59,144 nucleotides of DNA from Acidobacteria bacterium OLB17 (lineage in GTDB: Bacteria; Acidobacteriota; Blastocatellia; Pyrinomonadales; Pyrinomonadaceae): positions 1 to 59,144 of the forward strand of contig LLEU01000013.1 in NCBI GenBank assembly GCA_001567505.1, read 5' to 3'. The notes under the pieces are model-generated. The model made no database searches. It saw nothing but the letters and a program-made list of their open reading frames with translations, and had not been told where the DNA came from. The position numbers and the translations under genes are program-made. Below are positions 39,602-49,090 of this stretch, one piece after another; position 1 is the stretch's first letter, and every line of letters begins with the position of its first letter.

Positions 39602-40648
39602 GTGAATATTCTCATCGTCCGCTTGAGCGCGATCGGCGATATCATCCATTCCCTGCCCGTGCTTGCCGCGATCAAACGGCATCTTCCCGATTCCCGCATC
39701 TCCTGGGTCGCCGAACAGCGTTCGGCTGAGATCCTTCGCGGCAATACGCTCATCGATGACTTGATCGAGGTCGATACTCGCTCCTTCAAGGGCGGCAAGA
39801 GGATCGAGGACATCCTTATCGAAATGTCGCGCCAGGCGCGCCTGATCCGGCGTTCGACCTACGACGTGGCGATCGACCTGCAGGGCCTTATCAAATCGGC
39901 CGTGGCAACACAGGTCTCTGCGGCAAAACGACGCTGGGGCTTCGACAAAAAAGGGATGCGCGAGCCCGCCGGCCGGATCTTCTACACCGACACCGTCAAA
40001 TGCGAGCCGCAAATACACGTCATCCGAAAGAACCTCGTCCTTGCCGCCGCTGCCGTCGGCTGCCAAGCTGACGCTCCCGTAGAATTCCCTATCGCGACCG
40101 GCGAAGAACATCGGCTCGAGGCCGAGGCCCTGATCGAAAAAGCGAACGGACGGCCTTTCGCCATTCTGAATCCGGCGGGCGGTTGGGCCACAAAACTTTG
40201 GCGGGCCTCGGATTTCGGAAAACTCGCAGACCGACTCGACCGCGACCTGGGATTCACTCCGATCGTCGTGACCGGCCCGAACGAGAGCGAACTTGCGTCC
40301 GAGGTCCGCAGGAACGCAGCATCGGAACGCGTTATCTTTGCCGAGCCGAGCCTCAAGGGCTTTTACGAACTTGCCAAAAAGGCCGAGGTTTACGTTGGCG
40401 GCGACACCGGCCCGACGCATCTTGCGATCGCCGCTGGAGCGCCGGTCGTAGGCATTTTCGGCCCGACCGAGTGGTGGAGGAACGGAAGCCTTTCGCCCGA
40501 GGACGTCTGCGTCGAACGCGTCGGCCTCGAATGCCGCATAGACTGCCATCGGCGAACCTGTTCGAACTGGATCTGTATGGATATTCCGGTCGATACGGTC
40601 TTCGACGCGGTAACTGAACGCGTTTCGGCCCGAAAGAAAGCAACTTAG
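39602..40648 (+). CDS. Glycosyltransferase family 9 (heptosyltransferase-like)
   Basis: 348 residues. GT9 members add ADP-heptose to LPS inner core. 'NILIVRLSAIGDIIHSLPVL' (N-terminal nucleotide-sugar enzyme start), 'LNPAGGWATKLW' and 'YVGGDTGPTHLAIAAGAPVVGIFGPT' match WaaC/WaaF. A Cys-rich tail ('CRIDCHRRTCSNWIC') may hold a structural metal. The start is GTG 39602. Fits with the ADP-heptose genes hldA/hldC at 5-6.5 kb. Confidence 0.85.
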   Translation: MNILIVRLSAIGDIIHSLPVLAAIKRHLPDSRISWVAEQRSAEILRGNTLIDDLIEVDTRSFKGGKRIEDILIEMSRQARLIRRSTYDVAIDLQGLIKSAVATQVSAAKRRWGFDKKGMREPAGRIFYTDTVKCEPQIHVIRKNLVLAAAAVGCQADAPVEFPIATGEEHRLEAEALIEKANGRPFAILNPAGGWATKLWRASDFGKLADRLDRDLGFTPIVVTGPNESELASEVRRNAASERVIFAEPSLKGFYELAKKAEVYVGGDTGPTHLAIAAGAPVVGIFGPTEWWRNGSLSPEDVCVERVGLECRIDCHRRTCSNWICMDIPVDTVFDAVTERVSARKKAT

Positions 40649-40756
40649 CCGCCCGTTCCTGCGTCAATAAAAATTGGGGCAAAAATGCGTGCTGAATCGG
40701 CTATACTCTAAATGGCACCCATCTTAGGAAGCTCAGCCTCAAAGGCATCTTGCTTA

Positions 40757-41542
40757 ATGAATAAACTATTCGCGAAAGCGGCAAGCGTCACCCTTCTCAC
40801 GATCGCTGTATGCGGTTTTGCCGTCGCGCAGAACCTCCCGACGGCGGAATCCTTCGTCGGCGAAAAGCTTCTCTTTGAGGGCAAGGTAAGCAAGATCATT
40901 CAGGGCATCGCCGTCGCGGACATTACATTCTCATTCGACCGCGACGGAGATAGGTTCGTTATCAAGTCCACCGCGAACTCAAAAGGCACGCTCGCCCGCC
41001 TCTTCCGCTTCTCATTCCTCCAGGATTACGAAACGACGGTCGATCCCGCGACCTTTAACGTCATCGCGACCAAGAAGCACGACGTCCAGCGTGAACGGAT
41101 ACGCGACAGCATCGCCGACTTTAACTACGCGGAAAAACGCGTCACCTTCATCGAGAGCGACCCGAATAACCCGACGCGGCCGCCGCGACGCATCGCCTCC
41201 GACCTGACGGCTCCGATGAACGATCTCGCCTCGGCCGCATATCGCGTCCGTATGATGCCGCTGAAGGTCGGGGATAAGTTCGACGTTCCCATAAGCGATT
41301 CGGGCCTCGTCTATTCGATACCCGTGAAGGTCGTCAAACGCGAGCGACAGAAGACCAAGATCGGGAAGATCTGGTGCTATCGCATCGACCCCGAGATCTT
41401 CGGCCCCAACCGCCTGATCGAAGGCGAAGGCAGTATGTCGATCTGGATCGCCGACAACCCGCAGCGAACGCCCGTCCGCGCCGTAGTTAAGTTCAAATAC
41501 GGCAAATTCGACATTCGGATCCAGGATCCGAACGACGATTGA
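40757..41542 (+). CDS. Secreted DUF3108-type protein
   Basis: 261 residues. Signal peptide (1-24, 'CGFAVAQ'), then a beta-rich domain with 'GEKLLFEGKVSKI', 'ASAAYRVRMMPLKVGDKFDVPI' and 'GSMSIWIADNPQRTPVRAVVKFKYGKFD' that follows the DUF3108 pattern, probably an outer-membrane or periplasmic beta-barrel-like fold. Start at ATG 40757, with a TATACT -10-like element at about 40702. Function unknown. Confidence 0.82.
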   Translation: MNKLFAKAASVTLLTIAVCGFAVAQNLPTAESFVGEKLLFEGKVSKIIQGIAVADITFSFDRDGDRFVIKSTANSKGTLARLFRFSFLQDYETTVDPATFNVIATKKHDVQRERIRDSIADFNYAEKRVTFIESDPNNPTRPPRRIASDLTAPMNDLASAAYRVRMMPLKVGDKFDVPISDSGLVYSIPVKVVKRERQKTKIGKIWCYRIDPEIFGPNRLIEGEGSMSIWIADNPQRTPVRAVVKFKYGKFDIRIQDPNDD

Positions 41543-41613
41543 TCACGCCAAATAAAACACAGCTTTCTTGAATCTCGGCGTAAAGAACCGCATACTGTTT
41601 TTTTGACGCCAGT

Positions 41614-42942
41614 ATGCCGAAGAAAGCGAAAGAAACGATCTCGAAACCAGCCGAAACCGCCTCTGCCGACCCGTTCGAATCAAAGGTGGATGCTTCTGCT
41701 CCGCGAAAAAAGGCCGCCGCGGTTAAAACTCCAAAGTCTGTAAGGGCCGCCGCCAAAGCCGCAAATACCGAACCTGCGTTCGCCGAGGTCGCCGCTGAGC
41801 CCGTCAAAAGGGCGATCAAAGTAATAAAAAAGAGCGCGATCGCAAAGACGCCGGAAGAGCCGACTTTGGCTGACGAGCCGAAGGCCGTAAAGCCCGTCGC
41901 CGCAAAGACCAAGGCCGAGAGGCCGAAGGCCGTGAAGGCCGCGGCGGCGAAGAAAACGGCCCCGAAAAAGGCTGCGAAGCCAAGGAAGGCCGCACCGAAG
42001 AAAGCTCCCATCGAAACATTTCCCGCTACGGCCGAGGTCGTCGAAGGCCCGGCTGCACCAGTTGCCGTCGAACGCTCGCGTGCTTTTAATATCCTCGCGG
42101 ACGTCGAACTGCCGAAACGCAGCAAGCAAAATCGCGCAAGACTTTTGATGCAGTCGCCGACGAAGCTTTATTTCTACTGGTCGCTCCGCGAAGACCCATG
42201 GCAGATGCTCCGAAAAGCGTTCGGCGACGCCGGTTCTTCGAGCTATATGCTCGTCGTCAAACTTAAGGATCTTTCCCGCGGCGTCGAAGAGATGCACCGC
42301 GTCGAACGTGAGGGCAATTGGTGGTTCGAGGTCGAACCGAACGGCAGATACGAGGCCGAGATCGGATTCTATTCGCCAAGCCGTCCGTATTTTCGCGTCG
42401 TCTATTCGAATCAGGTCGAAACTCCGCGTCGCGGCCCAAGCCTCCAGCCCGCTCGCGATGCCGATTGGCGCATCTCGGCAAACAAATTCGCACAGGTACT
42501 CGATGTTTCGGGCTTTCAGCGTGACGCGTTCGATGTCGCGATGGTCGGCGACGACACATTTCGTGCGATGGGCCGAACCGAGCTTGCCCTCGCACGCCTC
42601 ATCGGCGATACAAGCAGGCCGTTCGACGGCATTTCGCACGAGGACATCCGCTACGCTCTGCTCTCGCTTGCGTCCGGCACCGCCGTCAAGGACCTAAAGA
42701 GCCGCATCGGGAACGCGCTTTACGATCTTCTGCGGGCGAGCTCGACAAAGATCGACCGCAGTTCGGCACGCGAAGCTCTCACCGAGCATTTCGAGATCGA
42801 AGAGACCGAATGGACGGACGACGAACCCGAGTTCACCTCCGTCGGCGGCAGTCGCCTGAACTTCCCGAAACGTCTTCGCGCACGGCGTTTGCCGGCGTAT
42901 TCGCCGCGTTATAATCCGGTGAGCTCGTTCGCACTTCGTTAA
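41614..42942 (+). CDS. DUF4912 protein with long Lys/Ala-rich N-terminal tail
   Basis: 442 residues. The first ~170 residues are low-complexity Lys/Ala/Pro ('AKAANTEPAFAEVAAEPVKR', 'KKTAPKKAAKPRKAAPKKAP'), resembling histone H1-like tails, followed by DUF4912 ('LYFYWSLREDPW', 'GNWWFEVEPNGRYEAEIGFY') and a C-terminal segment without known domain. DUF4912 genes are regularly next to GH57 branching enzymes, as here (13-bp gap). The job is unknown; a polysaccharide or glycogen-granule role is plausible from context only. Confidence 0.82.
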   Translation: MPKKAKETISKPAETASADPFESKVDASAPRKKAAAVKTPKSVRAAAKAANTEPAFAEVAAEPVKRAIKVIKKSAIAKTPEEPTLADEPKAVKPVAAKTKAERPKAVKAAAAKKTAPKKAAKPRKAAPKKAPIETFPATAEVVEGPAAPVAVERSRAFNILADVELPKRSKQNRARLLMQSPTKLYFYWSLREDPWQMLRKAFGDAGSSSYMLVVKLKDLSRGVEEMHRVEREGNWWFEVEPNGRYEAEIGFYSPSRPYFRVVYSNQVETPRRGPSLQPARDADWRISANKFAQVLDVSGFQRDAFDVAMVGDDTFRAMGRTELALARLIGDTSRPFDGISHEDIRYALLSLASGTAVKDLKSRIGNALYDLLRASSTKIDRSSAREALTEHFEIEETEWTDDEPEFTSVGGSRLNFPKRLRARRLPAYSPRYNPVSSFALR

Positions 42943-42955
42943 GCAGGCCGCTTCT

Positions 42956-44554
42956 ATGCCTCTTGGATATTTCAGCCTCATTCTGCACGCGCACCTGCCA
43001 TTCGTGCGGCATCCGGAATATCCCGAATTCCTCGAGGAAGATTGGCTCTACGAGGCGATAACCGAGGTCTACCTACCGCTGATCTTCATTTTTCAGTCGC
43101 TTCACGAAGGCGGCGTGCGGCCGCGCCTTGCGATGAACATCTCGCCGCCTCTCTGCGAAATGCTCGCGGACGAACTTCTTCAGACGAGATATACAGCGCA
43201 CCTCGGGAACCTTATCGAACTCGCCCGTAAGGAAGAAGGGCGAACCAGGAGCGAGGCCGCCGAATACCACGACGTTGCCGAGATGTACGTCGAGAACCTG
43301 ACAGCGTCCTACGGCCTTTGGAACGATCGTTACAAACGCAACCTTTTGAACGCCTTCCGCGAACTGAACGACGAAGGCGTGATCGAGATCATAACCTGCG
43401 CCGCAACGCACGGCTTCCTGCCGCTCATTTCGACGCCGCGTGCCAAAGAGGCGCAGATCGAGGTCGCAGTCAAAAATTATCAAAAGCATTTCGGGCGGCA
43501 GCCTCGCGGGATCTGGCTCGCTGAATGCGCCTACGAGGCCGGAGCCGAGAATCTGCTGAAAAAGCACGGCATCGAATATTTTATCGCGGACACGCACGCG
43601 ATCCTTTACGGCAGCCCGCGTCCGAAATACGGCGTGCATGCTCCGGTGGTCTGCCCGAACGGCGTGGCGGTCTTCGCGCGTGATGTCGATACGAGTCGGC
43701 AGGTCTGGTCGGCCGAGAGCGGTTATCCCGGCAACGAACTTTACCGCGAATTCTACCGCGACATCGGCTGGGACGCGCCGCTCGAATATCTTCTGCCGCA
43801 CCTTCATTCGGATGGCGGCCGACGTCATCTGGGCCTGAAATATCACCGTATTTCGCCAAAAGGAACGCCTCAGGACCGCAAACTCCCGTACATCCCGTCG
43901 CTTGCGCGCCAGCGAGCTTCCGAGGACGCCGCACACTTCATCGGCCAACGTATCGAGCAGGCGAAAAAGCTGCGCGAGACCTTCGAAGGCCATCCGCCGC
44001 TCGTCGTCTCGCCATACGACGCCGAGCTCTACGGCCACTGGTGGTACGAAGGACCGCAGTTCCTCGATTTCTTTTTCCGGAAGATGCATTTTGACCAGGA
44101 CGAGATACGCTGCATAACGCCGGGCGACTTCCTCGATTCCGGCCTGCCCATCCAGGTGCAGGAACCGATCGCGTCCTCGTGGGGCGAATCCGGCTACTAC
44201 AAGGTCTGGCTCAACGAAGGCAACTCGTGGATGTACCCGTATCAGCACGACGCCGAACGTGCGATGACTGCCCTTGCGGATCGCTTCGGCGCCGACGCCT
44301 CCGAGGCGCAGGAACGCGTTCTTACCCAAATGGCACGCGAACTCCTGCTTGCACAATCGTCAGACTGGGCGTTTCAAATATATCAGGGCACGACCGTGCA
44401 ATATTCGACCCGCCGCTTCGAATCGCACATCCAACGCTTCAACATCCTCGCCGAAATGCTCGAGACCGGCACCATCGACGACGAACTCTTCAACGAGATC
44501 GCCGCCCGCGACACCATCTTCCCCGAACTCGACTACCGCGTATATCGCTCCTAG
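42956..44554 (+). CDS. GH57 1,4-alpha-glucan branching enzyme
   Basis: 532 residues, like Thermus GH57 branching enzymes. Forms alpha-1,6 branches in glycogen. The nucleophile Glu190 in 'GIWLAECAYEAG' and acid Asp355 in 'VSPYDAELYGHWWYEG' match the family's catalytic pair; 'LHAHLPFVRHPEYP' is the N-terminal signature. The ATG starts 13 bp after the DUF4912 gene, so the two are one unit. A repeat array follows the stop. Specificity could be branching or amylolytic; the family is mainly branching. Confidence 0.88.
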   Translation: MPLGYFSLILHAHLPFVRHPEYPEFLEEDWLYEAITEVYLPLIFIFQSLHEGGVRPRLAMNISPPLCEMLADELLQTRYTAHLGNLIELARKEEGRTRSEAAEYHDVAEMYVENLTASYGLWNDRYKRNLLNAFRELNDEGVIEIITCAATHGFLPLISTPRAKEAQIEVAVKNYQKHFGRQPRGIWLAECAYEAGAENLLKKHGIEYFIADTHAILYGSPRPKYGVHAPVVCPNGVAVFARDVDTSRQVWSAESGYPGNELYREFYRDIGWDAPLEYLLPHLHSDGGRRHLGLKYHRISPKGTPQDRKLPYIPSLARQRASEDAAHFIGQRIEQAKKLRETFEGHPPLVVSPYDAELYGHWWYEGPQFLDFFFRKMHFDQDEIRCITPGDFLDSGLPIQVQEPIASSWGESGYYKVWLNEGNSWMYPYQHDAERAMTALADRFGADASEAQERVLTQMARELLLAQSSDWAFQIYQGTTVQYSTRRFESHIQRFNILAEMLETGTIDDELFNEIAARDTIFPELDYRVYRS

Positions 44555-44567
44555 CCACCCTATCCGC

Positions 44568-44791
44568 AGCCCGACCGTGAGGACGTGTCAGCAGCCCGAC
44601 CGTGAGGGAGGCCCCGCTGTCGCTCCTAGCCACCATATCGGCAGCCCGACCGTGACGACGTGTCAGTAGCCCGACCGTGTCAGCAGCCCGACCGTGAGGG
44701 AGGGCACAGCGGGGCCCTTACTTACGTGCGGGCTACGGACACGTGCGGGCTGCTGACACGTGCGGGCTGCGGACACGTGCGGGCTGCTGAC
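44568..44791. repeat. Intergenic repeat array: five AGCCCGACCGTG units and a 17-bp tandem x4
   Basis: The 325-bp gap 44555-44879 is largely repeats. AGCCCGACCGTG begins at 44568, 44593, 44643, 44668 and 44685. From 44724 to 44791 there are four uninterrupted 17-bp units, ACGTGCGGGCT[A/G]C[G/T]GAC. The two halves are nearly reverse complements (GTCAGCAGCCCG shared), so the whole could fold as a large cruciform or hairpin. Not CRISPR: units are too short and there are no spacers. Confidence 0.85.
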
Positions 44792-44879
44792 ACTGCGGCG
44801 GCGCACGGCGGTTCGGCGTCGTTTGCTATGTGGGCGAGGCGGTTCTATCATTGAATATTGATCCACGGAGACTTATTTA

Positions 44880-46196
44880 ATGACAGATAATGGCGTGGGA
44901 ATTGCTCCCGCAGAAGGAAAGCTAGGCATTTTGCTCGTCGGGCTCGGTGCCGTCAGTACGACATTGATCGCGGGCGTCGAGGCGGTAAAACGCGGCATCT
45001 CGCAGCCGGTCGGCAGCCTGACGCAAATGGGCACCATTCGGCTCGGCAAGCGTACGGACGCGAATTCGCCGCTGATAAAGGATTTCGTGCCGCTCGCCTC
45101 GCTCGACGACACGGTCTTCGGCGCGTGGGATATTTTTACCGACAACGCTTGTGATTCCGCCCTGAACGCCGGCGTCCTCGACCGCACGCTCCTCGACCAG
45201 ATCAGCGAACCTTTATCCTCGATCACGCCGATGCCCGCTGTTTTTGAACAGACGTGGGTCAAACGTCTGCACGGGAACAACGTCAAGACCGGCAAGTCGA
45301 AGATGGACCTTGCCGAGCAGCTCATCGAGGACATCGCACGCTTCAAGGCCGAAAAGAACTGCTCGCGGCTCGTGATGGTCTGGGCCGCATCGACCGAGAT
45401 CTTCATCGAGGAAAGCGACGTCCACCGATCGGTCGAGGCCTTCGAGAAAGGCCTTTACGACAGCGACCCGAATATCGCTCCTTCGATGATATACGCCTAC
45501 GCCGCGATCCGTTCGGGCGTGCCGTTCGCAAACGGCGCACCGAATCTGACCGTCGATATCCCCGCGATCGTCCAACTCGCCGAGAAGAACGGCGTCCCGA
45601 TCTGCGGAAAGGATTTCAAGACCGGGCAGACGCTGATGAAAACGATCATCGCCCCCGGCCTGAAGGCCCGCATGCTCGGACTCGACGGCTGGTATTCGAC
45701 CAACATCCTCGGCAATCGCGACGGCGAAGTGCTCGATGACCCGGAAAATTTCAAGACAAAAGAAGAATCAAAACTCTCCGTCCTGGAACACATCCTGCAA
45801 ACTGAGGTCTATCCCGATCTCTACGGGGATTTCTCGCACGTGGTCCGTATAAACTACTATCCTCCGCGCGGCGACAACAAAGAAGGATGGGACAATATCG
45901 ACATTTTCGGGTGGCTCGGGTACAAGATGCAGATCAAGATCGACTTCCTCTGCCGTGACTCGATCCTGGCTGCGCCGCTCGCTCTCGACCTTGCGCTCTT
46001 TATGGATCTTGCTCAACGCTCGGGGATGAAGGGCATTCAGGAGTGGCTCTCCTTCTATTTCAAAGCTCCGCAGACCGCGCCGGGGCTTTACCCCGAACAC
46101 GATCTCTTCATTCAGCTGATGAAGTTAAAGAACACCTTGCGCCATCTAAAAGGTGAAGAAATGATCACGCATCTCGGCCGTGAATACTACGGGTAG
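44880..46196 (+). CDS. ino1: Myo-inositol-1-phosphate synthase
   Basis: 438 residues. Converts glucose 6-phosphate to inositol 1-phosphate with NAD. An N-terminal Rossmann loop 'LLVGLGAVSTT', then 'ASTEIF', 'FANGAPNLTVDIP', 'GKDFKTGQTLMKTIIAP', 'WYSTNILGNRDG' and 'KLSVLEHIL' are signature segments of the family. GGAG is 9 bp before ATG 44880. The use of inositol here (phospholipid, thiol or osmolyte) cannot be told from the window. Confidence 0.9.
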   Translation: MTDNGVGIAPAEGKLGILLVGLGAVSTTLIAGVEAVKRGISQPVGSLTQMGTIRLGKRTDANSPLIKDFVPLASLDDTVFGAWDIFTDNACDSALNAGVLDRTLLDQISEPLSSITPMPAVFEQTWVKRLHGNNVKTGKSKMDLAEQLIEDIARFKAEKNCSRLVMVWAASTEIFIEESDVHRSVEAFEKGLYDSDPNIAPSMIYAYAAIRSGVPFANGAPNLTVDIPAIVQLAEKNGVPICGKDFKTGQTLMKTIIAPGLKARMLGLDGWYSTNILGNRDGEVLDDPENFKTKEESKLSVLEHILQTEVYPDLYGDFSHVVRINYYPPRGDNKEGWDNIDIFGWLGYKMQIKIDFLCRDSILAAPLALDLALFMDLAQRSGMKGIQEWLSFYFKAPQTAPGLYPEHDLFIQLMKLKNTLRHLKGEEMITHLGREYYG

Positions 46197-46500
46197 ATCG
46201 CGGGCAGCAATAAAGAATTAAATCTCCCACTTTTCCACAATAATCGCGCAGAATGCTTGCGCTGATTTTGGGTTGTATGCTAATTCTAGGAATGGAATGG
46301 GTCTCCATGCTTGTTCCTCGAACTCTTTTGATCCTGCAAGATAGACACGGCGCGCAGGATCAGCCAACTAATTACAAATTGAAATCATCATTAGTGACGA
46401 CGGAAGCGTCTCGCATACGAACTCAGTAGCGAAGGCCCTTCCGGGAGTTGGCAGCATCTCCGAAACTTTATTGCCGTTTGGCACTTGGGAGCAAAAGCAA
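46197..46500 (+). other. Intergenic region before the AAA+ gene
   Basis: 304 bp. It holds a perfect hairpin TGATCCTGC (46329-46337) / GCAGGATCA (46354-46362) and a 30-codon open stretch (46378-46470) in frame with the AAA+ gene ('IEIIISDDGSVSHTN...') that has no ATG, GTG or TTG start. A 40-codon ORF (46308-46430) overlaps it in another frame. Either could be real if one base is missing. Confidence 0.35.
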
Positions 46501-47718
46501 ATGAACAAGGAAGCAGCAAGAAAACGAACTACGGAGGAAAAGGGCATCTTACTTGACCCCGATCGCAAGAGTCCGAAAGCCGCGGACTTCGAAGATCGCC
46601 TCTCACGCCTTATCGTCGGCCAGGAACGCGCCGTGCGGCGTATGAGCGGCCTTTTCCAGATCTATCTTGCCGGGATGAACAATCCGTCAAGGCCGATCGG
46701 TACGATGCTTTTCCTCGGGCCGACCGGTTCGGGCAAGACCCGTGTGGTCGAAGCCGCAGCTGAGGTCCTGTTCAACGATCCACACGCTGTCGTGAAGATC
46801 GATTGCGCCGAGTTCCAGCATTCTCACGAGATCGCCAAACTCATCGGTTCGCCTCCCGGATATCTTGGCCATCGCGAAACTTCTCCGATGCTCACGCAGG
46901 AGAATATCGACAAGGCCCACACCGAAGAGAACAAACTTACGTTCGTGCTTTTCGACGAGATCGAAAAAGCGTCGGATTCGCTGTGGCAGCTGCTGCTCGG
47001 CATCCTCGATAAGGCAACTCTGACGCTTGGCGACAATCGTCGAGTTGATTTCTCAAAAACGGTCGTTATTATGACCTCAAACCTCGGTGCACGCGAGATG
47101 TCCGAGATGATCTCCGGCGGGATCGGCTTTGCGCCGACAAAACAGGACAAGGTCAAAGAAGATAACGAGATCGATACGAAGATCTACCGGACGGCGCTCG
47201 AGGCGGCGAAGCGGAAATTCTCGCCCGAGTTTATGAACCGTATCGATAAGGTGGTCGTGTTCCGCAGCCTTAAGGAGCATCACCTTCGTCAGATACTCGA
47301 TATCGAACTTGCCGCCGTCCAGGACCGGATCACGGAATCTGCCGGCACGAAATTCATCTTCGAATGCTCGGAAAAGGCAAAAGAATTTTTGCTCAATGAA
47401 GGCATCGATCTTAAATACGGTGCCCGCCACCTGAAGCGGGCGATCGAACGCTATCTTGTATATCCGCTCTCGAACCTCGTCGCGACCGAACAGGTCGAGA
47501 CCGGCGACCTCGTGCTCGTCGATTTCGACACCGAGCGAGACGGCCTGATCTTTACGAAACAATCGGGCAAGATGATCATTGCAGAACCAGAGGAAGGCCG
47601 CGACGATGAAGTTCCGCCGCTCGTAAGCGCGGACGGCGTTGGCGTTCCGCTTCCGTCGGTCGCGGCGGCACCGCAAATGAGCCGGTCAAGGGACTCTGAG
47701 GACACTCAAGAGGCTTAA
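46501..47718 (+). CDS. Single-domain AAA+ ATPase resembling the ClpA/ClpB D2 module
   Basis: 405 residues. Walker A 'GPTGSGKT', Walker B 'VLFDEIEK', sensor 1 'MTSN', arginine finger 'FMNRID', and the C-terminal small domain 'LKYGARHLKRAIERYL' with sensor 2. It has only one AAA module and lacks the N-domain and D1 of ClpA/B, and the Zn domain of ClpX. The tail (about 355-405) is Pro/Ser/Glu-rich. Protein remodelling is likely; partner unknown. ATG 46501 is used; a TTG 30 bp upstream is in frame. Confidence 0.85.
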   Translation: MNKEAARKRTTEEKGILLDPDRKSPKAADFEDRLSRLIVGQERAVRRMSGLFQIYLAGMNNPSRPIGTMLFLGPTGSGKTRVVEAAAEVLFNDPHAVVKIDCAEFQHSHEIAKLIGSPPGYLGHRETSPMLTQENIDKAHTEENKLTFVLFDEIEKASDSLWQLLLGILDKATLTLGDNRRVDFSKTVVIMTSNLGAREMSEMISGGIGFAPTKQDKVKEDNEIDTKIYRTALEAAKRKFSPEFMNRIDKVVVFRSLKEHHLRQILDIELAAVQDRITESAGTKFIFECSEKAKEFLLNEGIDLKYGARHLKRAIERYLVYPLSNLVATEQVETGDLVLVDFDTERDGLIFTKQSGKMIIAEPEEGRDDEVPPLVSADGVGVPLPSVAAAPQMSRSRDSEDTQEA

Positions 47719-47744
47719 GGCCAAAACACGACCTTTCCCGGTAA

Positions 47745-47795
47745 AAAGAATCGGCGGTCCATCTGAAATGGCCGCCGATCTTCTTTTTCTTTAAA
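47745..47795. terminator. Bidirectional terminator
   Basis: ATCGGCGG (47750-47757) with CCGCCGAT (47772-47779), stem extended by CCAT/ATGG, then TTCTTTTTCTTT on plus and AAAAAG on the other side. It serves the AAA+ gene and the convergent PLP enzyme. Confidence 0.85.
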
Positions 47796-47836
47796 TATAT
47801 GTCCGGCCGCATATATATGGACCAGGCTATATATTG

Positions 47837-49018
47837 CTACTTTATCGCATCCAATGCGTTCAGGATATCCGCCTTGATGTCCTCGACATCTTCGATCCCG
47901 ACGGAGAATCGTATCAATCCTTCACTGATCCCCGCGGCCGATCTTTCCTCAGGGGATAGTGTTGCATGCGTCATTGACGCCGAGTGTTGAACTATGGATT
48001 CTACACCGCCCAACGATGTGGCTAAAGCACACAGTTTCAACGCATTAACAAAGGCTCTACCCGCTGCCTGCGTTCCGAGATCGAACGAGACCATCCCGCC
48101 GAAACCGGGATCCATCTGCCGCTTTGCGGCCTCGAACCCGGCGTGCATGGGAACTCCCGGATAATAGACCCGGCGAACACGCCGATCCGACGCCAACATA
48201 TTCGCTAACGCATATGCGTTCGAATTATGGCGTTCCATCCTTAGAGCCAGCGTCCGCAGGCCGCGAAGCACGAGCCAAGCGGTCTCCGGGGCGATGTTCC
48301 CGCCGAAGAGCTTTGCGCCTTTTTGCCTTACGCGCTCCACAAGGTCAGCGTCGCCCGCCACAATTCCCGCAGTAAGGTCGCTGTGGCCGCCAAGGTATTT
48401 CGTCCCGCTGTGCACCACGAGGTCGATGCCAAGATCGATCGGCCGCTGATTGAACGGCGTCGCAAAGGTGTTGTCTGCAAGGGTCACGATCCCTCGGCGT
48501 TTTGCGACTTCGGCAACCGCACTAAGATCCGTTATCTGCAGCAGCGGATTCGAGGGCGATTCGATAAAGAACAGCTTCGTGTTCTCCTTCGCGGCCGACG
48601 CATACGCATCCGCTTCTGCGCCATCGACAAGTATCGTCTCGACAGCGAACTCATCCGCAAGGAATTTCAGCAAATTCTGCGTCGTCGAGTAGCCCGAACG
48701 CGGGGCCACAATGCTCTCTCCGGTCTTGACGGTAGTCAGGATGACGGCAGAGATCGCGGCCATGCCCGACGCGAACGCGACCGCGGCTTCCGCGTTCTCC
48801 AGTTCCGCCAAGGCCTTCTCAAGGGCCTCGGTCGTCGGATTCCCGATACGGCCGTAATAGTAGCCGGGTTCGAGCTCGTTGTGGATCGCAGCGGCCTCCT
48901 CCGCATTCGCAAAGGCGTAGGTCGACGCGTTGTAGATCGGCACGGACAGAGCCCCGTGGTGCGACCTGCGGTCAACGCCCGCGTGGACCACTTTAGTAAG
49001 AAACGATGCTTCCTTCAT
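47837..49018 (-). CDS. Cys/Met-metabolism PLP enzyme (cystathionine gamma-synthase/lyase or methionine gamma-lyase)
   Basis: 393 residues, fold-type I PLP enzyme. PLP Lys is in 'VVHSGTKYLGGHSD', Tyr motif 'YYYGRIGNPTTEALE', 'FASGMAAI', and 'LGGVESIVQHSASMTH' near the C-terminus. The family's substrates (O-succinylhomoserine, cystathionine, methionine) cannot be told apart by eye. A TTG at 49027 has an AAGGAG 4 bp upstream, ATG 49018 is 13 bp from it; the start is uncertain. Divergent from an ArsR-type regulator across a palindrome, so likely controlled by it. Confidence 0.85.
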   Translation of the reverse strand: MKEASFLTKVVHAGVDRRSHHGALSVPIYNASTYAFANAEEAAAIHNELEPGYYYGRIGNPTTEALEKALAELENAEAAVAFASGMAAISAVILTTVKTGESIVAPRSGYSTTQNLLKFLADEFAVETILVDGAEADAYASAAKENTKLFFIESPSNPLLQITDLSAVAEVAKRRGIVTLADNTFATPFNQRPIDLGIDLVVHSGTKYLGGHSDLTAGIVAGDADLVERVRQKGAKLFGGNIAPETAWLVLRGLRTLALRMERHNSNAYALANMLASDRRVRRVYYPGVPMHAGFEAAKRQMDPGFGGMVSFDLGTQAAGRAFVNALKLCALATSLGGVESIVQHSASMTHATLSPEERSAAGISEGLIRFSVGIEDVEDIKADILNALDAIK

Positions 49019-49043
49019 AAAGATCAACTATCTCCTTGCAATA

Positions 49044-49067
49044 ACATATACGTTTGACGTAATATGT
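49044..49067. promoter_or_regulatory. Palindromic operator between PLP enzyme and ArsR gene
   Basis: ACATAT-ACGT-TTG-ACGT-A-ATATGT (49044-49067) is a near-perfect dyad with one extra base, in the short divergent gap. It is a good candidate binding site for the adjacent ArsR-type protein. Confidence 0.6.
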
Positions 49068-49090
49068 CGAGAAAATGGAGGCATTCGCCA

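Noticed and set aside
44568..44791. Possible CRISPR array
   Set aside because: Repeat units are 12-17 bp, directly abutting or irregularly spaced, with no unique spacers and no cas genes.
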